Of a DNA stretch of 64,000 nt, positions 38,232-45,611 are shown in pieces. The stretch is taken from contig NZ_BPIK01000001.1 in assembly GCF_026004075.1 (NCBI RefSeq), positions 594,041 through 658,040 of the forward strand, in the 5' to 3' direction. Both the position numbers and the translations under genes were made by a program. Below the pieces are notes generated by a model that was given only the letters and a program-made list of their open reading frames with translations, was not told the origin of the DNA and made no database searches. This DNA comes from Meiothermus sp. (GTDB lineage Bacteria > Deinococcota > Deinococci > Deinococcales > Thermaceae). How positions within the stretch are numbered: the stretch's first letter is position 1; every line of letters starts with the position of its first letter.

Positions 38232-39259
38232 CACAGGAGGGTGCTGAAGTCGTTGAAATCGGCGCGGAAGCCGCCGGGTACGCCTTTAGCAATGACCGAG
38301 ACCGCGTCGTGGGAGTGCAGGCTCTCGAGGTGCGAGCAGGCCACCTGGAAGTCGTGGATGCGCCGGTCGGCAATGAGCTGCTCGTAGAGCAGCCGGGCGG
38401 CGTCCTCCACAAACTTCACATAGGCCCCGTTCAGCTCGGCAAAGGCCTGTTCGTCCTCGCGCTTGACCATCACCTGGGTCTCGGTTTTGAGGGCCGCGCG
38501 GGCGTGATGGATCAGGTCTTCCAGGTGCAGCGAGGTGTCCGGGGCGACCTCTACCTTGATGCGGGCCTTGGAGCGCTGGCTGTGGGGGATGGCATACGCC
38601 CCCCGGACATCGCGGGCGTGTTCGGCTAACTCGGCGGAGCAGGGGCAGGCCGAGGAGTAAACGAAGTCGAGCTCGACAAAGCGCCGCAGAGTACCGTTTT
38701 CTTCCAGAACGGCCTCGTAGCTGCCGCTGTAGTACTGGTAGCCCTCGAGGCCGGAGCGCAGGGCCGAGACCAGCATGGGGTAGTTGAAGGCCACCTTGAC
38801 CCGTGCGCTCATACTATCGAGGTCGCGGCGGTAGTTCTGCACCACCTGGGCCAGGGTATCCAGGCTAAAAACCTCATCTTTGTGGGCATAAAAGGTGCGG
38901 ATGATCCGGCTCATGTTGATGCCCTTGAGGTTGGCCTGGAGCGATACCGTGCCGGTGACACGGGCCTCGAGGGTCAGGGCCTCGCCGGCTGAGGTGGCGA
39001 ACCTGAGCGGGAGCCGGAAGCCCGAGATGCCCACCTGCTGGATGGCGACATTGGCCCCTTCCACCGAGTCCACGGTCTCGGTCATATCGGGCAGGCTGGC
39101 CTTGTAGGCCGCGTCGGGCTGGAACTGGTGGTCGTAGTGGCGGGTGATGACGGGTTCCGCGCCGTCGGTGTTGCGGAACAGGTAGGCTTTTTTGCCACCG
39201 TTTTTATCGAGTTTGAGGGGGGGTGTATCGAGGATTTGCTTATTGTCGTAGCTAAGCAA
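38228..39259 (-). CDS. folE2: GTP cyclohydrolase FolE2 (type IB)
   Basis: A 343-residue metal-dependent GTP cyclohydrolase making dihydroneopterin triphosphate for folate or queuosine synthesis. Family signs: [31 protein letters not shown] N-domain, and [15 protein letters not shown] with the metal-binding Cys, then [15 protein letters not shown]. The frame holds no well-placed ATG; TTG 39259 ([10 protein letters not shown]) has AAGGAG 6 nt upstream and is the best start. The longer frame to 39418 would run through the structured leader. Confidence 0.9.
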   Translation of the reverse strand: MLSYDNKQILDTPPLKLDKNGGKKAYLFRNTDGAEPVITRHYDHQFQPDAAYKASLPDMTETVDSVEGANVAIQQVGISGFRLPLRFATSAGEALTLEARVTGTVSLQANLKGINMSRIIRTFYAHKDEVFSLDTLAQVVQNYRRDLDSMSARVKVAFNYPMLVSALRSGLEGYQYYSGSYEAVLEENGTLRRFVELDFVYSSACPCSAELAEHARDVRGAYAIPHSQRSKARIKVEVAPDTSLHLEDLIHHARAALKTETQVMVKREDEQAFAELNGAYVKFVEDAARLLYEQLIADRRIHDFQVACSHLESLHSHDAVSVIAKGVPGGFRADFNDFSTLLC

Positions 39260-39274
39260 GGGTGTCTCCTTTTT

Positions 39275-39372
39275 CGTCAGCAACCTCGAGCAGTCTGACG
39301 GGTGCATATGCGAAGGGAATCTATTGTGTGGTGTCCTGGGCTGCTTCCCTTCACACGAGCCCGGGCACCAAT
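39275..39372 (-). promoter_or_regulatory. Structured 5' leader of folE2, pseudoknot candidate
   Basis: Reading the minus strand, a long stem (39370-39358 with 39342-39329, about 12 pairs, one bulge) has a 15-nt loop. The loop holds GAAGGGAA (39352-39345), which is perfectly complementary to TTCCCTTC further downstream (39319-39312), an H-type pseudoknot. A 6-bp hairpin (39300-39295 with 39280-39275) follows, directly before the ribosome site. The rest of the 306-nt gap up to 39565 shows only AT-richer DNA where the promoter must lie. No known riboswitch consensus fits. Confidence 0.5.
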
Positions 39373-39565
39373 TGCAGTCTAGTCCAACTGCACCTACATA
39401 GCATGCCACCTTATACACAAACTGAACGTAACCTAGACGCTAGTTTTCTTGAAACGGGCATACATCCGTGGATACCTCCAACATCAGCCTAGCGTCTCGA
39501 CGGGCCTATCTGTGTAAAAGCCATTACCAGGGCTTTTTCTGACCAATGGCTTGGTTTGTTTGCTG

Positions 39566-40279
39566 CTACAGATTCCATCCCCCTGAAACCTCCATGACCT
39601 GTCCGGTAATGTAGCTGCTCTGCTCATCCACAAAGAACAGCACCGCTCGAGCCAGCTCTTCCAGATGTGCCAGCCGACCCATGGGAATCTCTTTCAGAGG
39701 TTTGGAGACGGAGTTCTCGGCCACCCCCGGTGCGACCACATTCACCGTGATACCCCTGGGGGCCAGGCGCTGGGCCAGGGCCTTGCTGTACAGAATCAGG
39801 CCGGTTTTGGCGATTACGTAGGGGGTAATTTCCGGGCGGGCCAGCAGGTTTTGCGCGCCGGCGAACCCGATATTGACCACCCGTCCATAGCCGGTCTGGC
39901 CCAGGTAGGGGAGGGCGGCCTGGGTCAGGTAAAAAGGCGCATTCAGGTTGGAGTCCAGCATGGCCTGCCATTCCTCGGGGGTGGTTGCTTCGATGGGCTT
40001 CTTGAGGTAGTTGCCCACGTTGTTGACCAGTACCTGCAAGCCCCCAAGCTGCCCGGCCACCTCCTCGATGAGTCCCTGGGCTTCCTTGACCTGTGTGACA
40101 TCGGCCTGCACCCGGATGGCCCGCACCCCGTGCTGAAGGGCCTCCTGGCGGGTTTGTTCGGCCTCGAGGGCGCTCTGGTGGTAGTGCACCGCCACATCGA
40201 ACCCCTGCCGGGCCAGCGCCAGCACAATGGCCCGCCCGATGCCCCTGGCCGAGCCGGTGACCAGGGCCACCCGGCTCAT
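39566..40279 (-). CDS. Short-chain dehydrogenase/reductase (YmfI/FabG-like)
   Basis: A 237-residue Rossmann-fold NAD(P)H oxidoreductase. The cofactor motif is TGSARGIGRAI, the NNVG loop is VLVNNVGNYL, and the catalytic Tyr and Lys are in TPYVIAKTG. The Ser usually found in the NISS position is absent: the stretch reads VVNIGFAGAQ, as in the YmfI-like branch, so the oxyanion contact may come from another residue or the activity may differ. ATG 40279 overlaps the NUDIX stop by 4 nt. Confidence 0.86.
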   Translation of the reverse strand: MSRVALVTGSARGIGRAIVLALARQGFDVAVHYHQSALEAEQTRQEALQHGVRAIRVQADVTQVKEAQGLIEEVAGQLGGLQVLVNNVGNYLKKPIEATTPEEWQAMLDSNLNAPFYLTQAALPYLGQTGYGRVVNIGFAGAQNLLARPEITPYVIAKTGLILYSKALAQRLAPRGITVNVVAPGVAENSVSKPLKEIPMGRLAHLEELARAVLFFVDEQSSYITGQVMEVSGGWNL

Positions 40280-40692
40280 ACCGCCCCCCTTCCCATGTAG
40301 GCCTCCAGCAGGGTACGGGTGATGTTGTTCAGGGGATACTGGAGCGCTTCCTGGGGACTGACCCAGGCCCACTCGAGGATTTCCTGGTTGGGGCGGACGG
40401 TCTCATCCGGGCTTTCGGCAAAGTAGTTGATGAACAGAAAGTGCAGGGGTTTGTAAAACTGGGGGTCGAACACCCCCTCCAGCAGCAGGGCAAAGCGGAT
40501 GTTGGCGAGCTCGAGGCCCACCTCTTCGCGAAACTCCCTCTGCAAAGCGGCCTCGAGGGGTTCGCCCCATTCAACCTTGCCCCCCGGCACTCCCCACCAG
40601 CCCTGCCACTTGCCGGTCTTGACGATTAGCACCCGGCCCGAAGGCCCTTTCACCAAAGCGCCCACGGTGGGAATCGGATATTTTGCCTCCAT
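40276..40692 (-). CDS. NUDIX hydrolase
   Basis: A 138-residue pyrophosphohydrolase. The complete Nudix box is GKVEWGEPLEAALQREFREE followed by VGL (about residues 36-58). The preceding KWQGWWGVPGG is typical of MutT/ADP-ribose-type members; the substrate is unknown. ATG 40692 starts at the core fold; a start 30 nt upstream is possible. It is translationally coupled to the SDR gene downstream. Confidence 0.86.
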   Translation of the reverse strand: MEAKYPIPTVGALVKGPSGRVLIVKTGKWQGWWGVPGGKVEWGEPLEAALQREFREEVGLELANIRFALLLEGVFDPQFYKPLHFLFINYFAESPDETVRPNQEILEWAWVSPQEALQYPLNNITRTLLEAYMGRGAV

Positions 40693-40765
40693 ACCGGGCT
40701 TTAGGCTACGCTGCCAGGCCACTACAGAAGGTGCCGAAGGTTAACATGGCTGGCTCCAGTTGGGG

Positions 40766-41485
40766 CTAATTCTGCAATACCCTGTACACCGCATAGACCC
40801 GCCCATTTTTGGGATAGGCCTCGAGGCTGTACAGCACCTCGTGATTGGGTAAGCGCGCGGTGGTCTTTTGCGGCAGGTCGGTTTCAAAGGCTACCACCAG
40901 GGGGTCCTCGCGGCGAAAGCCTGCCCCGCGGCTCACCCAGCCCACAACCTGCGGGTGCTTGGCGCTGAAATAAACCCGCAGGGGTTTGCTACCGGCCATC
41001 AGCACGATGGAAGGAACCGGGCCCCGCTCGGCCAGAGCGATAATAGCCACTTCCTCCGAAACCTGGTGCAGCTCGGCCAGCTCGGGTATCAGCCGGGGGG
41101 TCTGGCCTTTTCTGGCGATGGCTGCCTCCACCGCCTGGCCGGGCAGCAGCATCTCAGCGGCCCCCAGGTTGCAGAGGGCCTCGAGCTCCTTTTCCAGCTC
41201 CTGACCCGCGTACGCTTCGTGCAGCTCGGAGAGCAGGTCGTCGTCCTGCTGGATTAGCACGTGCATCACCTCGTGGGCCAGGGTAAACCGCTGGCGTTTG
41301 GGCGGGGAATCCTGGTCAATCAGGATGTGATTTTTCTCTGGCACCAGCGCCCCAAACTTGCCATCGGGCAACCGGCCATACGATAGACCGGCCCCGATAC
41401 CCCCGGCCAGCCGCTCGGGCGTGAGAGGGGCGTGGGTCTTACGGTATTCCTGGGCCAGCTCGATGACCCGGTGTCTGAGCTCCAT
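40766..41485 (-). CDS. irrE: IrrE/PprI-like metallopeptidase (ImmA/IrrE family)
   Basis: A 239-residue protein. The zinc site is HEVMH (residues 71-75) with a downstream acidic ligand in NLGAAEMLLP. A helix-turn-helix-like segment follows (LIPELAELHQVSEEVAIIAL), and a C-terminal GAF-like domain of about 85 residues completes the three-part layout of Deinococcus IrrE. IrrE is the COG2856 protease that cleaves the repressor DdrO after DNA damage. A ddrO gene lies 600 nt upstream on the same strand, with one gene between. The second ATG (41485) is preferred since GGAGG stands 6 nt before it; ATG 41491 is the alternative. Calling it an IrrE ortholog is inference from architecture and context. Confidence 0.82.
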   Translation of the reverse strand: MELRHRVIELAQEYRKTHAPLTPERLAGGIGAGLSYGRLPDGKFGALVPEKNHILIDQDSPPKRQRFTLAHEVMHVLIQQDDDLLSELHEAYAGQELEKELEALCNLGAAEMLLPGQAVEAAIARKGQTPRLIPELAELHQVSEEVAIIALAERGPVPSIVLMAGSKPLRVYFSAKHPQVVGWVSRGAGFRREDPLVVAFETDLPQKTTARLPNHEVLYSLEAYPKNGRVYAVYRVLQN

Positions 41486-41503
41486 CGCCATCCTCCCGCC
41501 AGG

Positions 41504-41971
41504 CTACTGTATGGCCACGAAAACCGAAACCCGCTGGGTGTTTTCGTAGACTTCGTAATCGAAGGTGAAGGCCCGCTTGGGCGCGCCGGGCTGCTGGAAA
41601 TAGGCCCGGATTTGCTGCCAGGCCTCTTTTACCGATTCCGGTCTGGCACTCGGCACACTAAACATCAGATACCGGCCCCCAGGGACATTCAGGCCGCTCA
41701 GGCCGGATGGAACGTCGTCCTGCCCCCGCACCTGGTAGCCCAGCAGCACCGAGAAAGGGCCCTGCTCGCTTTCGTAGTGGAAATAGACCACAAAAGGTTT
41801 GCCCTTAGCCAGACGCTTGGGGATGAGCAGCTCGAGCGCCCCGCTTTCTATCTTTTGCCAGAGCGGAGGAATCCGGGCGGTCTGGGGGTCTTGCTCCAGG
41901 GCCAGGCTGGTGCGCACCTCGTACCCCGCGACAAAAAAGCCGGACTCGAGGGTGCGAACGGGGCGTTCCAT
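41504..41971 (-). CDS. GyrI-like/AraC-effector-binding domain protein
   Basis: A 155-residue stand-alone SOUL/GyrI-like domain: a start of the RTLESGFFVAGYEVRT type, PPLWQKI, FHYESEQGPFSVLLGYQV, and a C-terminal DYEVYE. The fold binds small ligands and in some cases DNA gyrase. It lies 18 nt upstream of irrE in the same direction, so it is probably cotranscribed. CATAAT 6 nt before the ATG is its own leaderless promoter, separated from ddrO by a terminator. Confidence 0.75.
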   Translation of the reverse strand: MERPVRTLESGFFVAGYEVRTSLALEQDPQTARIPPLWQKIESGALELLIPKRLAKGKPFVVYFHYESEQGPFSVLLGYQVRGQDDVPSGLSGLNVPGGRYLMFSVPSARPESVKEAWQQIRAYFQQPGAPKRAFTFDYEVYENTQRVSVFVAIQ

Positions 41972-42043
41972 AGTCTTATTATGGCCGATTAGAAGCACCT
42001 TCCTGCAAAACTCCGTACAAATGCGCTTCTCTGGGGCTTTGTA

Positions 42044-42076
42044 TAAAAAAGATGATGACCAGCGGTCACCATCTTT
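42044..42076 (-). terminator. Rho-independent terminator after ddrO
   Basis: Arms 42076-42064 and 42060-42048 pair over 12 of 13 positions with a 3-nt loop. On the minus strand a T6 run follows (complement of 42045-42050). It lies 19 nt beyond the ddrO stop and separates ddrO from the GyrI-like/irrE pair. Confidence 0.85.
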
Positions 42077-42095
42077 GAGGTTTTAGAGAAATATC

Positions 42096-42488
42096 CTAGC
42101 CTTCCAGCACCCGCTTGAGGTGCAGGAAGATCTCGTACCAGTCGCGCTTGGACTCCGGGCGCTTGCCCCGCAACTCGATGCGGGCCAGGGTGCGCTGCCA
42201 CTCGGGGGTGATCTCGGCCCCCAGGGTGGGGTCGGCGATGAGTTCGGCCAGACCCTTGGGCAGCGAGGCTTCGGTGCGCTCGCCGTAGAAGTCTACCGGG
42301 GCCAGCAGGTCGTTGACCGATAGGCTGTAGGAGGTCGCCAGGGTTTGCAGGGTGTCGAGGGAGGGGTTGGTGCGGCCCCGCTCGAGGTCGGAGAGGTAGG
42401 GTACCGAGAGCCCGCTTTTTTCGGATAGGTCTTTAAGGCGCCAACCCTGCTGGGTGCGCAGTTCGCGGAGACGTTCGGCTAGTGTCAT
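42096..42488 (-). CDS. ddrO: DdrO-like XRE repressor of the DNA-damage response
   Basis: A 130-residue protein with an N-terminal XRE helix-turn-helix (residues 5-60; [20 protein letters not shown]) and a helical C-terminal dimerisation domain (about 75-130; [20 protein letters not shown]). It matches Deinococcus DdrO from end to end. IrrE of Deinococcus cuts DdrO between Leu106 and Arg107; counting from ATG 42488, residues 106-107 here are Leu-Arg in ELRGKRP. A 17-bp operator-like palindrome begins 3 nt upstream of the ATG, consistent with autoregulation. Expected role: repressor of damage-inducible genes, inactivated by the IrrE-like protease. Confidence 0.88.
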   Translation of the reverse strand: MTLAERLRELRTQQGWRLKDLSEKSGLSVPYLSDLERGRTNPSLDTLQTLATSYSLSVNDLLAPVDFYGERTEASLPKGLAELIADPTLGAEITPEWQRTLARIELRGKRPESKRDWYEIFLHLKRVLEG

Positions 42489-42490
42489 GG

Positions 42491-42507
42491 TTCTGACGGT
42501 AGCATAA
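42491..42507. promoter_or_regulatory. RDRM-like operator at ddrO
   Basis: TTCTG-N7-CATAA on the plus strand is the Deinococcus radiation/desiccation response motif pattern (TTATG-N7-CATAA) with one mismatch. It overlaps a TATGCT -10 candidate of ddrO, so DdrO would repress its own gene. Confidence 0.65.
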
Positions 42508-42547
42508 AACGTTTCTACGGTCAAGACGTAATGTCCCGTATCCGCTA

Positions 42548-42577
42548 TTGCGTTATGCAGATAGATTATGCTATTAT
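42548..42577 (+). promoter_or_regulatory. Promoter of the DdrO-controlled small gene
   Basis: -35 TTGCGT (42548-42553), 18-bp spacer, -10 TATTAT (42572-42577). The -10 lies inside the operator-like palindrome at 42566-42582. Confidence 0.6.
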
Positions 42578-42582
42578 CATAA
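42566..42582. promoter_or_regulatory. Perfect RDRM-type palindrome (DdrO operator)
   Basis: TTATGCTATTATCATAA is 17 bp with perfect TTATG/CATAA half-sites and a 7-bp spacer, the same geometry as the DdrO operator in Deinococcus. It covers the -10 box of the gene starting at 42597. Confidence 0.75.
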
Positions 42583-42596
42583 CGGGAGGCGGACAT

Positions 42597-42893
42597 ATGA
42601 ACATCAGCGAAATCGTCTGGAAGTCCGTGGGGCGTGGTGCAGCACACCCCAGCGAGGTTCTCAATGCCCTTATCGAGCTGGATAACCGCAAAGGCCAGAT
42701 AGGGCTGTGGGCTCTGGAGAACGAACTGCGCGCCAAAATGCCCCTGCTTCGCCCTGCGGCCCGGCCTCTGGCCCAGGCCTGGCTCGAGGCCACCGTCCTC
42801 TACCGCACCACTTACTACCCCGAAGGCCGCCTATCCAGGCTGTTTCACCGTTTCGTTCAGCCCGAACAACTGCCCCTTCCCTTCGCAAGCTAG
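42597..42893 (+). CDS. Putative damage-inducible small protein with C-terminal clamp-binding-like motif
   Basis: I do not recognise this 98-residue protein. It looks helical, with basic patches ([41 protein letters not shown]). The last residues include QLPLPF (91-96), which resembles the hexapeptide by which Hda and several polymerases bind the beta sliding clamp (QLSLPL type). A GGGAGG site lies 7 nt before ATG 42597, and the promoter carries a perfect DdrO-type operator. Context and tail suggest a DNA-damage-induced factor acting at the replication clamp; this is inference. The RAM-domain gene follows after 15 nt. Confidence 0.65.
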   Translation: MNISEIVWKSVGRGAAHPSEVLNALIELDNRKGQIGLWALENELRAKMPLLRPAARPLAQAWLEATVLYRTTYYPEGRLSRLFHRFVQPEQLPLPFAS

Positions 42894-42908
42894 CCCCGCG
42901 GGGTGACC

Positions 42909-43289
42909 ATGTTTTCTACGCTTTTTGCAGAAATAGAAGCCCGGTATCGGCACGAGCGTTTGCTCGAGGAAACCCTGGGGGTTGGCCCCAGCGTTCACAA
43001 AGCAGTACAGGAGGCCCGCATGATGCAACTCGCCCAGCAGACCCAGGCTTCGGTTGCGGAGAATATCCGTCGTGTGTCCGCGTATGTGTTTGTTTCGTGT
43101 GCCCAACCCAAGCGTATCGTGCAGGCCCTGAGCCGCCTGCCAGGGGTGATCAAGGCCGATGCCTTGCTGGGGGCCTCCGAGGCCGTGCTGGTGGTGGAGC
43201 GGCACAATTTTGAGGCCTTGCAGTCGCTTCTGACAGAAGTACAATCCACCCCAGGTGTTCGTAAGATTTCGGTCAAACTCGCGGCCTGA
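42909..43289 (+). CDS. Stand-alone Lrp/AsnC-type ligand-binding (RAM) domain protein
   Basis: A 126-residue protein. The C-terminal 70 residues (SAYVFVSCAQPKRIVQALSRL, then GVIKADALLGASEAVLVVE and SLLTEVQSTPGVRKISVKL) have the alpha/beta ferredoxin-like pattern of the AsnC/Lrp effector domain. In place of a helix-turn-helix there is a charged helical N-terminus of about 50 residues. It might bind amino acids or form oligomers; the function is unknown. It is the second gene behind the DdrO-type operator. ATG 42909 is preferred; GTG 42903 is possible. Confidence 0.65.
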   Translation: MFSTLFAEIEARYRHERLLEETLGVGPSVHKAVQEARMMQLAQQTQASVAENIRRVSAYVFVSCAQPKRIVQALSRLPGVIKADALLGASEAVLVVERHNFEALQSLLTEVQSTPGVRKISVKLAA

Positions 43290-43328
43290 AGGGTAATTGC
43301 GTCCTGTGGGCGCACCAGGAGGTGCTGA

Positions 43329-44225
43329 ATGTTCAAGATCGTGCCCAATCTCTGGTTTGACAAAGAGGCCGAGGAGGCCGCTCGGTTTTATTGCGATGCA
43401 ATTCCGGGTTCCAGGATAAATAGTTTGGTTGTTTTGCGCGATACGCCTTCGGGTGACTGCGACCTGGTCTCGTTTGAGCTGGCCGGCCAGCCCTTCATGG
43501 CCATCAGCGCGGGGCCGTTTTTCAAGCTCAATCCCTCCACCTCGTTTATTCTCAGCTTCAACCCCTCCCAGGGGCGTACCCAGGCCGACCTCGAGGCCCT
43601 CTGGAACAAGTTGCTGCCAGGGGGTAGCGTGCTGATGCCATTACAGGCCTATCCCTTTGCGCCCCTCTACGGCTGGATTCAAGACCGCTACGGCCTTTCC
43701 TGGCAGCTTATCCTCTCCGACCCCGGTGGCGAGGCGCGTCCTTTTATAACGCCCGCGCTATTGTTTGTGGGCGAGGTATGCGGCAAGGCCGAGGAGGCCC
43801 AGGACTTCTATACCTCGGTGTTCCCCAACGCTCGACGGGGAGCGACGATGCGCTATCCGGCGGGCATGGCGCCCGAGCGCGAAGGTACCTTGATGTACAG
43901 CGAGTTCATGCTGGAGGGCCAGTGGTTTGCCGCCATGGACAGCGCCTACCCGCACAACTTCGCTTTCAACGAGGCCATCTCGTTCATGATTTACTGCGAC
44001 ACCCAGGCCGAAATTGACCATTACTGGACGAAGCTCTCAGCGGTACCGGAGGCCGAGCAGTGTGGCTGGCTCAAAGACAGGTATGGTCTGAGCTGGCAGG
44101 TAGTGCCCCGGGCGTTGGAGCAGATGCTGCAAGACCCCGACCCAGAACGGGTCAACCGGGTTAACCAGGCGGTGCTTCAGATGAAAAAGCTTGACCTGGC
44201 CGAGTTGCAAAAGGCCTATGCCTGA
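43329..44225 (+). CDS. Tandem PhnB-like (3-demethylubiquinone-9 methylase-like) VOC protein
   Basis: A 298-residue protein made of two VOC-fold halves (about 1-140 and 141-298), each ending with a typical GW-I/L-KDRYGLSWQ-type segment (GWIQDRYGLSWQL and GWLKDRYGLSWQVVP). This is the PhnB/3-dmu-9_3-mt family, where no methylation has been shown; roles range from resistance to metal-dependent catalysis. It starts 39 nt after the RAM-domain gene and precedes another VOC gene. Confidence 0.8.
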   Translation: MFKIVPNLWFDKEAEEAARFYCDAIPGSRINSLVVLRDTPSGDCDLVSFELAGQPFMAISAGPFFKLNPSTSFILSFNPSQGRTQADLEALWNKLLPGGSVLMPLQAYPFAPLYGWIQDRYGLSWQLILSDPGGEARPFITPALLFVGEVCGKAEEAQDFYTSVFPNARRGATMRYPAGMAPEREGTLMYSEFMLEGQWFAAMDSAYPHNFAFNEAISFMIYCDTQAEIDHYWTKLSAVPEAEQCGWLKDRYGLSWQVVPRALEQMLQDPDPERVNRVNQAVLQMKKLDLAELQKAYA

Positions 44226-44255
44226 ACGGTTGTGGAAGCAACTTCGAGGTAGATT

Positions 44256-44627
44256 ATGACGATAAAAGTATCGGCGTGTATACCGGTGATACCCAGCCGC
44301 GATGTGCAGGCCTCGCTCCTGTTTTATCAGACCCACCTGGGTTTCCAGGATCCTTTTACCTGGGGCGAGAACCCGGTGGAGTACGGCGGGGTGAGCCGGG
44401 ATGGGCTACGGCTGCACTTCTACCTCGAGCCCAACCCCGAAATCAGCCGTAACTATGCCTTCCGGCTCGAGGTGGACGAGGTAGACCTGCTCTATGTGGC
44501 CTGCGAGGCTGCCGGCATCGTGCATCCCAACGGCAGGCTGGAAAACAAGCCCTGGGCCACCCGCGAGTTCACCATCCTCGACCCCTCCGGGGTGGCTATA
44601 CGGGTTTACCAGGAACTTATGGGATAA
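44256..44627 (+). CDS. Glyoxalase/bleomycin-resistance-type VOC protein
   Basis: A 123-residue single VOC module pair: CIPVIPSRDVQASLLFYQTHLGF, LRLHFYLEPNP, and the C-terminal REFTILDPSGVAIRVYQ. Sequence layout fits the bleomycin-resistance-like dimeric binding proteins rather than glyoxalase I. The 3' end overlaps the convergent nitroreductase gene by 11 nt. Confidence 0.78.
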   Translation: MTIKVSACIPVIPSRDVQASLLFYQTHLGFQDPFTWGENPVEYGGVSRDGLRLHFYLEPNPEISRNYAFRLEVDEVDLLYVACEAAGIVHPNGRLENKPWATREFTILDPSGVAIRVYQELMG

Positions 44628-45570
44628 TCCGCTCTCTGGGCGCCTGTAGCAAGGCCTTGCCCAAAGCCTCGCCGGGCTTGCCGTCGCCCCGGTAGGCCTC
44701 GGGTTCTTTCTCGATCCAGGCGTAGCCCTTGTGGTGGAACTGCAGGCTGCGGAAGCCCTGGGCAAAGGCCGCCTCGATGAGCTGGCCCAGCGAGCCGGCC
44801 TCGAGGCCCTTTTCTTTTAGTGCCTCGAGCAGTTCGGCTGGCAGATCGGGCTCGAAGCCCTGCTGGGCAGAAAGCTGCTGGTAGGCGGGCTCGCGCTCTT
44901 CCATGGTGCCGCCCTGGGCGAAGTAGCGCTCCAGAACCCTGTACCAGTCGCCGCTTTTGGTGATGGGGGCCATGGCGGCATAGGCCTGCTCGAGCGCCTC
45001 GGGGCCGTAGTCGTGGTACTGGTTTTCGTGCACCACCAGCGCCCGCGGCAGGCGGGGGCGGGGGGCCGGGCTTTCGTCCGGCACCCCCACGCACAGACCG
45101 GCCACCGGCACCACCCCCTGCGGCAGTCCGCACAGCGCCTTAATTTCCTTTATGCCGTTCAGCACCCCGCCAATCCACACGATGCCATAGCCCAGGCTCT
45201 CGGCCATGGTAGCCAGGGCGCTCCCGGCCAGCACCGCGTCGGTGATAGCAAAGTGCAAAGCGGTGCGGGGCCAGTGCCCAAACACCCCGCCCCGGTGCTC
45301 CACCAGCCTTCGCAGGCGGTACACGTCGGCCAGAATCAGGAAGAACTCGGCGCAGGTCTCGATGTGGGGGTTGTGGCCGGAGTGACTTGAAACCTTGCGG
45401 CGTAGTTCGGGGTCGCTGACGCGCAGCAGGCTGTACATCTGCGCGGTGGCGTCGGTGGGGGCCCGCTGGGCCGCAAAGAGAATCTTTTCCAGGTCGCCTT
45501 CGCGCAGGGGCTCGGGTTTGAACTTGCGTACGCTAGCGCGACGCTGGTATAGCGGGTAAAGGTCGTTCAC
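44617..45570 (-). CDS. Nitroreductase-family oxidoreductase with C-terminal extension
   Basis: A 317-residue protein. Residues 1-195 form an FMN-binding nitroreductase domain: LYQRRASVRKFKPEPL, AAQRAPTDATAQMYSLLRV, and GIVWIGGVLNGI with GLCVGVPDE. The last ~115 residues (from about PITKSGDW) are not part of the usual fold and contain an alanine/glutamate-rich helical segment. Substrate unknown. The GTG start has TAGGCT 6 nt upstream, a leaderless promoter. Confidence 0.82.
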   Translation of the reverse strand: MNDLYPLYQRRASVRKFKPEPLREGDLEKILFAAQRAPTDATAQMYSLLRVSDPELRRKVSSHSGHNPHIETCAEFFLILADVYRLRRLVEHRGGVFGHWPRTALHFAITDAVLAGSALATMAESLGYGIVWIGGVLNGIKEIKALCGLPQGVVPVAGLCVGVPDESPAPRPRLPRALVVHENQYHDYGPEALEQAYAAMAPITKSGDWYRVLERYFAQGGTMEEREPAYQQLSAQQGFEPDLPAELLEALKEKGLEAGSLGQLIEAAFAQGFRSLQFHHKGYAWIEKEPEAYRGDGKPGEALGKALLQAPRERIIP

Positions 45571-45611
45571 AGGGGTAGCCTAACGCCGGGCGGCGTGTCC
45601 AGACTGTGGCC

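Noticed and set aside
39312..39372. Cobalamin riboswitch in front of folE2
   Set aside because: A GAAGGGAA stretch looks suggestive, but the conserved core elements of that class are missing.
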